A stretch of DNA of 33,701 bases from Salinivenus sp. (GTDB lineage Bacteria > Bacteroidota > Rhodothermia > Rhodothermales > Salinibacteraceae), in the NCBI GenBank assembly GCA_018609755.1, contig JAHENZ010000276.1, forward strand, positions 1-33,701, written 5' to 3'. The notes under the pieces are model-generated. The model saw only the letters and a program-made list of their open reading frames with translations. It did not search any database and was not told the origin of the DNA. The position numbers and the translations under genes are program-made. Positions within the stretch are counted from its first letter, which is position 1, and the number at the start of each line of letters is the position of its first letter. Shown one piece after another: positions 1 to 8,040 of the stretch.

Positions 1-870
1 GCCCAATTCCTCCACCTCTGGCCCGCCGGCCTGCTTTTTCTCCAGGAGCATTTCGCGCTCCATCCGGTCTTTCCGGACATTCTCTTTGAGCCGTGGCAGC
101 TCGTGACGTACAATTTCATGCACACGAGCGGCGGTCTCAACGGCCTCTTGCACATCGGCTTTAACATGCTGTGGCTCTACTGGATCGGCAAAGAATTTGA
201 ACGAATGCACGGCCAGCAGCAGTTCTGGACCGTGTATCTCGTCACCGGGGTTGGGGGCGGACTGCTTTGCCTGTTGCTTGCCCAAATCTTCCCTGAGATC
301 GCGGGCGGGATGATCAACGGGCGAGACGTGCCGGTGGTGGGGGCTTCGGCTGCGGTCGTCGGTGTCATCATGACGGTCGCGATCCTGTACCCGTACAAGC
401 AGATTGGACTCCTTTTCCTCGGGGTCGTGCGCCTGCTGTACGTGGTCGTCGGCTTCCTCATCATCGACGCATTGCTGATGCTGTCAACCAGTGGCACGGC
501 GGTGGCGGCCCACTGGGGCGGTGCGCTCACGGGCTTCCTCTACGCCAAAGTGGTGCGAGACGAAATCGGGGTCCCCTCGTGGATGGCGCCCCTCTTCGGG
601 GGCAACCGGTCCCGCTCCCGACGATCGTCCGCCCGCGTCCCGACGCTGATGGAGCGTATAAAGAGCTTCTTCACGAGTGATACGGGAGATGCAAACTCCG
701 GCTCTGACTCCCGCACCCGCCCGACTTCGTCTTCGGACGGGGCCCCGGCCCAGCGCTCCAACAACCGCTCGAAGGAAGTCGACCGCATCCTCGATAAGAT
801 CAGCGAACACGGCTGGGATGCTCTCAGCGACGACGAAAAGCGAACGCTCCACGAGGCCAGTGAATCATGA
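1..870 (+). CDS. Rhomboid family intramembrane serine protease (5' end outside window)
   Basis: Integral inner-membrane serine protease that cleaves transmembrane substrates. The reading frame is open from base 1, so the true start lies upstream. The GTG at 103 is internal, because conserved rhomboid sequence (FEPWQLVTYNFMH) is already running across it. The catalytic serine sits in VVGASAAVVG (Ser codon 346-348) and the catalytic histidine in AHWGGALTGFLYA (His codon 511-513). The HIGFNMLWLYWIG segment is the usual second-helix signature. After the membrane core comes a roughly 100-residue hydrophilic, Ser/Arg-rich linker. It ends in ILDKISEHGWDALSDDEK, a C-terminal tail I recognise from Bacteroidota rhomboids. 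Substrates cannot be deduced from the sequence. The gene ends 210 bp before ispG on the same strand. Confidence 0.93.
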   Translation, partial: AQFLHLWPAGLLFLQEHFALHPVFPDILFEPWQLVTYNFMHTSGGLNGLLHIGFNMLWLYWIGKEFERMHGQQQFWTVYLVTGVGGGLLCLLLAQIFPEIAGGMINGRDVPVVGASAAVVGVIMTVAILYPYKQIGLLFLGVVRLLYVVVGFLIIDALLMLSTSGTAVAAHWGGALTGFLYAKVVRDEIGVPSWMAPLFGGNRSRSRRSSARVPTLMERIKSFFTSDTGDANSGSDSRTRPTSSSDGAPAQRSNNRSKEVDRILDKISEHGWDALSDDEKRTLHEASES

Positions 871-1080
871 CGGTGGCGATTGTCGACTGTGGAACTCCGA
901 CGCTTGTGTACTGGAACCGGGGGGAGAGTTACATACTTCTGAGCGTACTCTACGGGCGAATCTCACTTGAAATGCACTAGTGTGACGCCAACGTTGCACG
1001 CGGAGCCCCTCCCATGTGGAGCCTCTGACCGCTCCTACCGTACGAGTGCTGATTATTCGTCTTCTCACTAACTCCTGTTC

Positions 1081-2298
1081 GTGCCTATGGACCGCCCACG
1101 CCGCGAAACGCGCCCCGTTCAGGTTGGCGACGTACAAATTGGAGGCGACGCCCCTGTCTCCGTCCAGTCGATGACCACTACCAAGACGCACGAGGTGGAG
1201 AACACCCTCGACCAGATCAACGAGCTCGCGGAGGCGGGGGCCGACATCATGCGCGTCGCGGTGCCCCGGCCCGAGGACGCAGACGCTCTCGCCGACATCG
1301 TGCAGGGCGCCACCGTTCCCGTCGTGGCCGACATTCACTTCAACTACCAGTATGCCCTGAAGGCCATCGAGGCGGGCATCGACAAGGTGCGCATTAATCC
1401 CGGCAACATCGGCAAGCCGGAATGGGAACGGGAAGTGCTCCAGGCGGCGAAAGAGGCGGGGATTCCGATTCGGATTGGCGTCAATTCCGGCTCGCTAGAG
1501 GAGGACATCCTCGACAAGCACGGCTATCCGAAGCCGGAGGCCCTTTTCGAAAGCGCGATGCGGCACGTGGAGGTGTGCCACAAAAATGACTTCGAGGACA
1601 TCGTGATTTCGGTGAAGCACTCCGATCCAATGTACATGATTCAGGCCTACCGTAAGGTGGCGGAGGAGACGAACTTCCCCTTACACCTGGGCGTGACCGA
1701 AAGCGGGACGCTCGACACGGGCACAGTGAAGAGCTCGATCGGGATCGGGTCGCTGCTGGCCGACGGGATTGGAGACACGATTCGGGTGTCACTCGCTGCC
1801 GATCCGGTGGAAGAGGTGAAGGTCGGCCACCGCATTTTGAAGTCGCTCGGCATTGGCCGTCCCGGTGTGAACATCATCGCCTGCCCCACCTGCGGCCGAC
1901 TGGTGGGCGATCTTTTCTCCATTGTTGAAGAGGTGGAGGACGCAGTCGCCGAGCGCAGCTTCGACAAAAACCTAAATGTGGCCCTCATGGGCTGCGCCGT
2001 GAATGGCCCGGGGGAGGCCGCCGGCGCCGATCTCGGCATCTCGCTGGGCCGGGGTCGCGCGCACTTCTTCAAGCACGGCGAGGTGGTGGACACGGTGCCC
2101 GAAGACGAGATTGTGGAGCGCCTCCTGGACGCCATCGACAACTGGGACGAAGAGGACGAAACCGTGGCCGAGGACGAAGAATCGGTCTCAGCGCCCCCTC
2201 CCTCCGGCGATGGGGCCCCAACCGATGCGGACGAAACGACCTCCGACGAGGAGCCCGGCGGAGCTGGGGTTACAAAGCCGGACCTCCCGACGTCATAA
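1081..2298 (+). CDS. ispG: 4-hydroxy-3-methylbut-2-en-1-yl diphosphate synthase, short form
   Basis: Cytosolic iron-sulfur enzyme of the MEP pathway that converts MEcPP to HMBPP, the precursor of IPP and DMAPP. The N-terminal TIM barrel begins with the typical VQVGDVQIGGDAPVSVQSMT stretch. The [4Fe-4S] ligands are visible as Cys268 and Cys271 (ACPTCGR), Cys305 (MGCAVNGPGEA) and Glu312. The protein is 405 residues. The catalytic part is about 355 residues, matching the two-domain E. coli type rather than the long three-domain type. It is followed by a low-complexity acidic tail of about 50 residues rich in Asp, Glu, Pro and Ser, a likely halophilic addition. The start is GTG at 1081, with ATG at 1087 as an alternative two codons later. 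The 210 bp upstream should hold its promoter, but I see no clear consensus. Confidence 0.95.
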   Translation: MPMDRPRRETRPVQVGDVQIGGDAPVSVQSMTTTKTHEVENTLDQINELAEAGADIMRVAVPRPEDADALADIVQGATVPVVADIHFNYQYALKAIEAGIDKVRINPGNIGKPEWEREVLQAAKEAGIPIRIGVNSGSLEEDILDKHGYPKPEALFESAMRHVEVCHKNDFEDIVISVKHSDPMYMIQAYRKVAEETNFPLHLGVTESGTLDTGTVKSSIGIGSLLADGIGDTIRVSLAADPVEEVKVGHRILKSLGIGRPGVNIIACPTCGRLVGDLFSIVEEVEDAVAERSFDKNLNVALMGCAVNGPGEAAGADLGISLGRGRAHFFKHGEVVDTVPEDEIVERLLDAIDNWDEEDETVAEDEESVSAPPPSGDGAPTDADETTSDEEPGGAGVTKPDLPTS

Positions 2299-2470
2299 AC
2301 TCGGCTCCGTCTCTATCGGCTGTCGTCGTCCCCCCGAATTGTTTTCGGCAAGATTGCGGAGAAACTGAAACGCCTCCTCGCGGACGCCCGGAAACGGCGA
2401 ATGAGACTCGAGGATCGTCTATGGAGGGGAAACGGTGGGATGGACGTTTGACGAGGATGTTCGTACGAGT

Positions 2471-2600
2471 CTAGTGGTGCGTCAAGTTTTCCATGTCGAG
2501 TAGAGCACCGATCAATGAACGGCATTCAGGCCGTTGAAGCGGCATTCAAGTGGGCATACTCAATTCGACACCCGACACCTTCGGCTTGACTGACCACTAG
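2471..2600 (+). mobile_element. MITE-like inverted-repeat element, copy A
   Basis: A 130-bp non-coding element beginning CTAGTGGTGCGTCAAG. Its end, read on the opposite strand, begins CTAGTGGTCAGTCAAG, so the terminal inverted repeats match at 14 of 16 positions. A weaker match (TGTCG.GT) continues in register to about base 31. A second copy lies at 15985-16115, about 82% identical by hand alignment with a single 1-base gap and the same orientation. No transposase is encoded, so it would depend on an IS transposase elsewhere in the genome. I see no clean direct target duplication; the CTAG at each end could be part of the repeat or of the target. It sits in intergenic DNA, as such elements usually do. 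Confidence 0.75.
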
Positions 2601-2667
2601 CAACCTGTTGCGCATTGGGGTTTGGAAGCTCGCCCGAGCGAATTTTTTGCACTACGAATACTCTGAA

Positions 2668-2681
2668 AGGGAAATTTCCCT
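2668..2681. promoter_or_regulatory. Perfect 14-bp palindrome, possible operator
   Basis: AGGGAAATTTCCCT reads identically on both strands. It lies in an AT-rich stretch about 220 bp before the TMEM220-like gene that heads the ebo genes. A dimeric regulator site is plausible, but a chance palindrome cannot be excluded. Confidence 0.3.
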
Positions 2682-2899
2682 CACCTGCCAAATTATCTCC
2701 AATGCATTTGGTATTTTTAGAAGCAAGTGTGAAGGTGAGTCTATGCGCAACAGCCTGCTAGGTCGAAACCCGCGCCGACCGATCCGACGGAAGCAACTCC
2801 AAACCCGTCGTTCTCGGTCCCCATCCTTCGGCGAACCTGCCCCCTTTGGATGCGTGCGATGAGATCGCGATCTTTCGTACTCAAAACGTCGGCTAGCGC

Positions 2900-3298
2900 A
2901 TGGCACGCACGCTTTTCCGAATTGGAAATGGTCTGATGCTCTTGCTTTTCGTGACCGCGGCGGCGGTCCAATACAATGATCCCGATCCCTGGCTCTGGAT
3001 GAGCGTGTACGGGGCCGCAGCGCTTTGCTGCGCCCTCTTCTTCGCCGGACGCCTTCCGGCGCTCGTCTCCGGACTTCTAACGGGGGGGTGTCTGCTCGGG
3101 GCGCTCTACTTCACGATTCGTATTCTCTTCGGGTCTGTCCCCTTCTTCGACGTGACCGGACAAGAGATGATGGGGCTTATGGAGGAAACCCGAGAGATGC
3201 TTGGGTTTTTGATCACAGGCCTTTGGACTGGGGCGCTGACGTGGCGCACGCGCACGATGTCGACCTCCCCGCCCGCCGCGCCTGAGTCCTCCCCCTAA
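2900..3298 (+). CDS. TMEM220-family small membrane protein
   Basis: A 132-residue protein with four predicted hydrophobic helices (about residues 8-24, 33-50, 54-76 and 100-116). The loop QYNDPDPWLW (residues 24-33) is the hallmark of the TMEM220 family, known in eukaryotes and many bacteria but without an assigned biochemical role. The C-terminus is a short Thr/Ser/Pro-rich tail. The ATG at 2900 directly precedes the first hydrophobic helix (MARTLFRIGNGLMLLLF). It ends only 31 bp before eboE on the same strand, so it is probably the first gene of the ebo transcript. That would suggest a membrane role linked to the ebo-dependent metabolite, but co-transcription is inferred from spacing only. 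Confidence 0.8.
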   Translation: MARTLFRIGNGLMLLLFVTAAAVQYNDPDPWLWMSVYGAAALCCALFFAGRLPALVSGLLTGGCLLGALYFTIRILFGSVPFFDVTGQEMMGLMEETREMLGFLITGLWTGALTWRTRTMSTSPPAAPESSP

Positions 3299-3329
3299 TT
3301 CCCCGCCCTCCACTGCTCCCCCTTCCCCC

Positions 3330-4535
3330 GTGCGTGTCGGCCCGGCTAACGAATTCCACCTTACGTACTGCACCAACATTCATCCGGGTGAGGAATGGCC
3401 GGAGGTCGCGTCCACTCTGAAACAGCACCTCCCCGGCCTTAAGGCCCAGGTGTCGCCGGACGCCCCGTTCGGGGTGGGACTGCGCCTCTCCAACCGGGCC
3501 GCCGTGACCTTGCTGGAGGGCGATCGGCTCTCGCGATTTCACGACTGGCTCCAGTCTGAAGGACTCTACGTCTTTACGCTGAACGGTTTTCCGTACGGCA
3601 GCTTTCACGGGACACGGGTAAAGGACGACGTGTATGCGCCCGACTGGCGATCGGAGAAGCGGGCCGCATATACACGTCTACTGGCCCGCATTCTCGCTCG
3701 CCTCCTGCCCGACGGCCTCACGGGCAGCATCTCTACGTCCCCACTCTCCTACAAGCCGTGGCTGGACGCGGAGACGCAGGAGACGGCCTTTCGCCGGGGC
3801 AGCTATCACCTGGCCGAGATGGCGGAGACGCTCGCGCAAATCGAAGCGGAGACCGGCACGCATCTCCACGTCGACCTAGAACCGGAGCCGGACTGCCTGA
3901 TCGAGAATACGGCGGAGTCGATTGCGTTCTTCCAGGAATGGCTCTGGCCCGTGGGCGGAAGTCATCTGGCCAATCAACTCGGCGTGTCGCAAGACGAAGC
4001 GGAGTCGCTGCTCCAGCGTCACGTGCAGCTCTGCTACGACACCTGCCATTTCGCCGTCGAATACGAGGAACCGGAGACTGTCTTCGATCGCCTATCGACG
4101 GCGGGCGTCCCGATTGGCAAAATTCAGTTGAGCGCGGCGCTGCGCGTCTCGCTACCCGAGGACCGGTCCGCCCTCACCGATCAACTGCAGCCTTTTGCGG
4201 AGGACACGTACCTGCACCAGGTGGTGGAACGTCACAATGACGGCTCACTGAATCGTTTTCGGGATCTGCCGGACGCCCTTCCCCACCTTGCCGAGACCGA
4301 CGCGGAGGAGTGGCGCATTCACTACCACGTCCCCATCTACTCCGACGCGTACGACGGCTTACACTCCACACGCGGCGACATCGGCCGCACCTTGGCGGCG
4401 CTCCAGGAGGACCCCTTTTGTCCCCACCTCGAAATCGAAACGTACACCTGGGACGTGCTGCCAGCCTCCCTGAAAGAGGACCTCCCCACCTCCCTCCAGC
4501 GGGAGTATGATTGGATTCTTTCGAACCTGGACTGA
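3330..4535 (+). CDS. eboE: EboE, TIM-barrel sugar isomerase/epimerase-like protein of the ebo cluster
   Basis: A 401-residue protein of the xylose-isomerase-like TIM-barrel superfamily, identified as EboE from its N-terminal signature FHLTYCTNIHPGEEW and its position beside the other ebo genes. Likely metal-binding or catalytic residues of the barrel are Glu184 (DLEPEPD), Asp237 and His240 (YDTCHFAVEYE), His333 (HYHVPIY) and Glu370 (LEIETYTWD). There is no signal peptide, so it should be cytosolic. The reaction and substrate are not known for this family. The start is GTG at 3330, 31 bp after the TMEM220-like gene. The next gene, eboF, begins 12 bp after the stop, which strongly suggests co-transcription. 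Confidence 0.88.
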   Translation: MRVGPANEFHLTYCTNIHPGEEWPEVASTLKQHLPGLKAQVSPDAPFGVGLRLSNRAAVTLLEGDRLSRFHDWLQSEGLYVFTLNGFPYGSFHGTRVKDDVYAPDWRSEKRAAYTRLLARILARLLPDGLTGSISTSPLSYKPWLDAETQETAFRRGSYHLAEMAETLAQIEAETGTHLHVDLEPEPDCLIENTAESIAFFQEWLWPVGGSHLANQLGVSQDEAESLLQRHVQLCYDTCHFAVEYEEPETVFDRLSTAGVPIGKIQLSAALRVSLPEDRSALTDQLQPFAEDTYLHQVVERHNDGSLNRFRDLPDALPHLAETDAEEWRIHYHVPIYSDAYDGLHSTRGDIGRTLAALQEDPFCPHLEIETYTWDVLPASLKEDLPTSLQREYDWILSNLD

Positions 4536-4547
4536 CCTGGAGATCTC

Positions 4548-5960
4548 ATGGAAAAGACTGTGGTACTGAACGTCGTGGGCCTCACGCCCGAATTGCTCGG
4601 AGAGCATACGCCCTTCCTCTCAAAATGGGCAGAGGGCGGGCAACAGGCCACCGTCGAACCGTCGCTCCCCGCGGTCACGTGCTCGGTGCAGTCCACCTTC
4701 CTCACCGGCACGCCGCCCAGCGAACACGGCATCGTGGGAAACGGCTGGTACTTCCGCAACACCGCCGAAATCCGCTTCTGGTTGCGCTCGGGTCGGCTCA
4801 TTCAACGGCCGTACCTCTGGGAAACGGCCCGGCAGATGGACCCGGACTTTACCGTCGCGAACCTCTACTGGCGATACGCCGCCTACTCCGGCTCGGACTA
4901 CGTGGTGATCGAGCGGCCGATGTACGCGGCAGACGGACGGAAAATTCCGGATCTCTACACCACGCCGTCCGGCTTTCGATTCGAATTGCAGGACGAGCTC
5001 GGACAGTTTCCCCTCTTCAACTTTTGGGGACCGACCTCCTCCATTGAATCCAGCGAGTGGGTGGCCGACTCGGCCAAGATGACGGAGCGCCGGTTCGACC
5101 CGACGCTCACACTTCTCTACCTTCCCCACCTCGATTACAACCTCCAGCGCATCGGTCCGCACGACCCGGATCTCGCCAATGACCTCCGCGAAATCGACGA
5201 GGTCTGCAAGGACCTGATCACGTTCTACGAGGATCGGGGCGCACAAGTGATTTTGCTGTCGGAGTACGGCATCCGGCAGGCCGACCGACCCGTGGCCCTA
5301 AACCGCATGCTGCGTCGGGAGGGCTATATTACCGTGCGGGAAGAAATGGGCGGCGAGCTTCTGGTGCCCGGGGCGTCCGACGCATTCGCCGTGGCCGACC
5401 ATCAGGTGGCCCACATCTACGTGCGGGACGAGGACGACATCGCCGACGTCCGGTCCCTCGTGGCCTCGACGGACGGCGTCGATCAGGTGCTCGATGCCAA
5501 CACGAAGGCGGACTACGACCTCGACCATCCGCACTCCGGTGAGCTGATTGCCATTTCGGAGCGAGATGCCTGGTTCAGCTACTACTACTGGCTGGACGAC
5601 GACATGGCGCCGGACTTTGCCCCGACCGTAGAGATTCACCGCAAGCCGGGCTACGACCCCGCCGAGCTCTTTTTGGACCCCGACCTCACCGCTCCGAGGC
5701 TCCGGTCCGCAGCCCGCCTGCTACAGAAAAAGCTCGGCTTCCGCTACGTGATGGACGTGATTCCGACGAACGGGAAACTGGTGAAGGGGTCGCACGGGCG
5801 CCTGCCGGACACCACTGACGAAGGCCCTCTTCTCATCAGCAACCAGTCGTCCGGCCTCTCCACCGATGCCCTTCAGGCGACCGACGTGCACGACGTGATT
5901 CTGTCGCACCTCACCGGGGAGTCGATGGAGCAGATAAAGAGTGCATCAAGGGGGCAGTAG
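4548..5960 (+). CDS. eboF: EboF, alkaline-phosphatase / nucleotide-pyrophosphatase-fold protein
   Basis: A 470-residue member of the alkaline phosphatase superfamily close to the nucleotide pyrophosphatase/phosphodiesterase and phosphonoacetate hydrolase group. The nucleophile motif PAVTCSVQSTFLTG is present, with Thr44 as the expected nucleophile. Several usual metal ligands are changed. The DG of the first strand is VVG (Val10). The GH of the second motif is replaced in HLDYNLQRIGP (Asp196 kept, Gln200 in place of His). SDHG has become SEYG (Glu239, Tyr240). His416 (GSHGRLP) is retained. From memory these changes recur in ebo-linked homologues, so this may be a subfamily trait. There is no signal peptide. 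ATG 4548 is preceded by GGAG at 4539-4542, a plausible ribosome site. Substrate unknown. Confidence 0.87.
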   Translation: MEKTVVLNVVGLTPELLGEHTPFLSKWAEGGQQATVEPSLPAVTCSVQSTFLTGTPPSEHGIVGNGWYFRNTAEIRFWLRSGRLIQRPYLWETARQMDPDFTVANLYWRYAAYSGSDYVVIERPMYAADGRKIPDLYTTPSGFRFELQDELGQFPLFNFWGPTSSIESSEWVADSAKMTERRFDPTLTLLYLPHLDYNLQRIGPHDPDLANDLREIDEVCKDLITFYEDRGAQVILLSEYGIRQADRPVALNRMLRREGYITVREEMGGELLVPGASDAFAVADHQVAHIYVRDEDDIADVRSLVASTDGVDQVLDANTKADYDLDHPHSGELIAISERDAWFSYYYWLDDDMAPDFAPTVEIHRKPGYDPAELFLDPDLTAPRLRSAARLLQKKLGFRYVMDVIPTNGKLVKGSHGRLPDTTDEGPLLISNQSSGLSTDALQATDVHDVILSHLTGESMEQIKSASRGQ

Positions 5961-6052
5961 ATCGGGGACACGGGGGCACCTTCCGCCCGACCACCCGTTG
6001 AAAATATTCTCTCTTTTGGAACCGCTTTTCCCACCATCCAACCGCTTTCTCT

Positions 6053-6943
6053 ATGAACCGATCGCGCGTGAAAGAGCTTCTGTCCGAGTGGCTTGGTCGC
6101 GTGGCCGCGGATGACGGTCTCGACTGGCTGCACGAACAACGAGAGGAAATCGCAACCGGCGCCCCGCGACGCACGTTCTACACGTCGTTTAGCGCCGTGA
6201 CCCGCTACATCGACAAGCACGACTTAAATCTCTCGACCGAGGACCTGAACGCCGCAGACGAGGCCCGATCGGGCTGGCAACCCGTAAACTGGAGTGCCGA
6301 TCAGGCCGGGCGTACGCTGATTGTGCTGAGTCTCCCACACGAGAACAAGGACGAGTACCTGCACGTGCTCGACCGCGTCTTTACGCACGCCGACGTGGGC
6401 GAGTCGGTGGCCCTCTATCAGGCGCTTCCCCTCCTTCCCTACCCGGAGGCGCATCGCGATCGAGCCGCCGAAGGAGTGCGGACCAACATGACGTCGGTGC
6501 TCGAAGCGGTGGCTCACCGGAATCCCTATCCGGCCGAGCACTTTGATGAGGGCGCCTGGAATCAAATGGTGTTGAAGCTCATCTTTGAGGGCAGTCCCCT
6601 CTACCCCATCCACCGGCTCGACGAACGGGCCAACCCCACCCTCGCCCGCATGCTGGTCGACTACGCCCACGAACGCTGGGCGGCCGACCGCTCCGTGCCG
6701 CCCGAGCTCTGGCGCCTCGTCGGGCCGTATGCCCAAGCCAGCGCGCTCGACGACCTCGAACGGGTGCTGCACGACGGCACCGCCGCCGAGCGCGAAGCCG
6801 CCGCCCTGGCCCTCTCCGCAAGCCCGGTCGCCCGTGCCGAAACGCTCCTGCAGGACGAAGCGCCTGAACTCAAACAGGAGGTCGAGTCCGGATCGCTGAC
6901 GTGGAAAGACTTTCAGGAAAAGCGGCTGGAGGCGATGGCGTAG
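6053..6943 (+). CDS. eboA: EboA domain protein
   Basis: A 296-residue, mainly helical, acidic soluble protein. It is recognised as EboA by the conserved core around residues 157-182 (NPYPAEHFDEGAWNQMVLK, then GSPL) and by its place in the ebo cluster. No catalytic motif can be recognised. The family has no known enzymatic activity and could be a scaffold or binding partner for the other Ebo proteins. The C-terminal part (about residues 215-280) reads like short helical repeats (DDLERVLHDGTAAEREAAAL), resembling HEAT-type repeats. The gene begins 92 bp after eboF and is followed by a 93-bp gap with a strong palindrome before eboB. Confidence 0.87.
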   Translation: MNRSRVKELLSEWLGRVAADDGLDWLHEQREEIATGAPRRTFYTSFSAVTRYIDKHDLNLSTEDLNAADEARSGWQPVNWSADQAGRTLIVLSLPHENKDEYLHVLDRVFTHADVGESVALYQALPLLPYPEAHRDRAAEGVRTNMTSVLEAVAHRNPYPAEHFDEGAWNQMVLKLIFEGSPLYPIHRLDERANPTLARMLVDYAHERWAADRSVPPELWRLVGPYAQASALDDLERVLHDGTAAEREAAALALSASPVARAETLLQDEAPELKQEVESGSLTWKDFQEKRLEAMA

Positions 6944-6977
6944 GATCGCCGCCTGCCTGTCGAAAAACGGCCTCCGA

Positions 6978-7002
6978 AGCGCCGTTGGATTCCAACGGCG
7001 CT
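6978..7002 (+). promoter_or_regulatory. Perfect 12-bp inverted repeat between eboA and eboB
   Basis: The arm AGCGCCGTTGGA (6978-6989) and its exact complement (6991-7002) are separated by one base. In RNA this would form about 10-11 base pairs with a 3-5 nt loop. It is not followed by a T-run, so it is a poor intrinsic terminator. It could be an mRNA stability or processing element that sets the ratio of upstream to downstream ebo products, or a protein-binding palindrome. Confidence 0.6.
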
Positions 7003-7036
7003 ACTTCGTCACTTTCACCAAAGGACCTTTCCATTG

Positions 7037-7999
7037 ATGAGCGACGCTACAAACGCAGACTCTCCCGACGATCCCATGATGTTTCTGGATCCCCACGTGC
7101 ACATGGTCTCCCGCACCACCGACGACTACGAGGCGATGCGGGACGCGGGCGTGGTGGCGGTCATCGAGCCCGCGTTCTGGCTCGGCCAGCCGCGCACTAG
7201 TCTCGGGGCCTTCGAGCACTACTTCAGCATGCTGGTGGGCTGGGAGCGATTTCGGGCGGGCCAGTTCGGCATCCGGCACTATTGCACCATCGGCCTCAAC
7301 TCGAAAGAGGCCAACAACGTTGGCCTTGCCGAGGACGTGATGGACCTGCTCCCCCTCTATGCCTGCAAGGAAGGCGTGGTCGCCATCGGCGAGATCGGCT
7401 ACGACGACATGACCGACGCCGAGGACCGGTTCTTCCACGAGCAGGCAGAGCTGGCGAAGGAGCTCGACATGCTGGTTATGGTGCACACGCCCCACCGCAA
7501 CAAAAAGGAGGGCACCAGCCGCAGCATGGACCTTTGCGAAGAGCACGGCATGGACCCGTCTCGCGTCATCATTGACCACAACAACGAAGAGACGGTCGAG
7601 GAGGTGCTGGATCGCGGGTACTGGTGCGCCTTCACCATCTATCCGGAGACGAAAATGAGCAACGAGCGGATGGTGGACATCGTCCAGCAGTACGGCTCAG
7701 AGCGCATTTTCGTGGACAGTGCGGCGGACTGGGGCGTGAGCGACCCGCTGGGTGTGCCAAAGACGGCGAAGCTGATGCTCCAACGCGGGATTCCGGAGGA
7801 AGACGTGCGAAAGGTCTGCTACGAAAACGCCCTCACCGCCTACAGCCAGAGCGGGCAGATCGACGAGGAGGACTGGCTGGATCCGCCCGCCATCGACCAG
7901 CGGCAGCTCTACGGCGGGAATTCGGTGCTGCGCGGCGGCCGTGATCCGGAAGTGCGAGACCCGGACGAGCGGCGACACGACAACTTGATCATTGACTGA
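7037..7999 (+). CDS. eboB: EboB, TatD-family metal-dependent hydrolase of the ebo cluster
   Basis: A 320-residue amidohydrolase-superfamily TIM barrel of the TatD type. Metal-site residues are in the expected order: His20 and His22 (DPHVHM), Glu119 (AIGEIGYDD), His150 (VMVHTPH), His181 (IIDHNNEE) and an Asp in FVDSAADWG (Asp227 or Asp231). True TatD proteins act as 3'-5' exonucleases. EboB members carry a longer N-terminal loop (FWLGQPRTSLGAFEHYF) and their substrate is unknown. I chose ATG 7037 over the in-frame TTG at 7034, which would add one residue. There is no signal peptide. It sits between eboA and eboC, with a 41-bp gap before eboC. Confidence 0.9.
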   Translation: MSDATNADSPDDPMMFLDPHVHMVSRTTDDYEAMRDAGVVAVIEPAFWLGQPRTSLGAFEHYFSMLVGWERFRAGQFGIRHYCTIGLNSKEANNVGLAEDVMDLLPLYACKEGVVAIGEIGYDDMTDAEDRFFHEQAELAKELDMLVMVHTPHRNKKEGTSRSMDLCEEHGMDPSRVIIDHNNEETVEEVLDRGYWCAFTIYPETKMSNERMVDIVQQYGSERIFVDSAADWGVSDPLGVPKTAKLMLQRGIPEEDVRKVCYENALTAYSQSGQIDEEDWLDPPAIDQRQLYGGNSVLRGGRDPEVRDPDERRHDNLIID

Positions 8000-8040
8000 C
8001 CCTCGATCCGCGAAGCCTTCAGGTCACTCGTCGTTGATCT

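Larger units (their letters stand above)
2299..2899. other. 601-bp intergenic region with a MITE-like element and a palindrome
   Basis: No convincing gene. An 84-codon open frame (2608-2862) is Arg-rich and matches no family I know. It has neither the acidic composition nor the codon pattern of its neighbours. The region holds the first copy of a 130-bp inverted-repeat element (2471-2600) and a 14-bp perfect palindrome (2668-2681). The stretch from about 2600 to 2760 is AT-richer than the surroundings. It is the best place for the promoter of the TMEM220/ebo genes downstream. Confidence 0.7.

Noticed and set aside
103-870. Rhomboid start at GTG 103
   Set aside because: Conserved rhomboid sequence runs through this codon and the frame stays open to base 1, so the gene starts before the window.
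961-1000. CACTAGTGTGACGCC near 975 as a third copy of the MITE-like end
   Set aside because: It resembles the CTAGTGGTGCGTC end only loosely, and no matching opposite end or body is nearby.
2608-2862. 84-codon open frame between ispG and the TMEM220-like gene
   Set aside because: Arg-rich, no family resemblance, unlike the acidic proteins around it, and placed where promoter sequence is expected.
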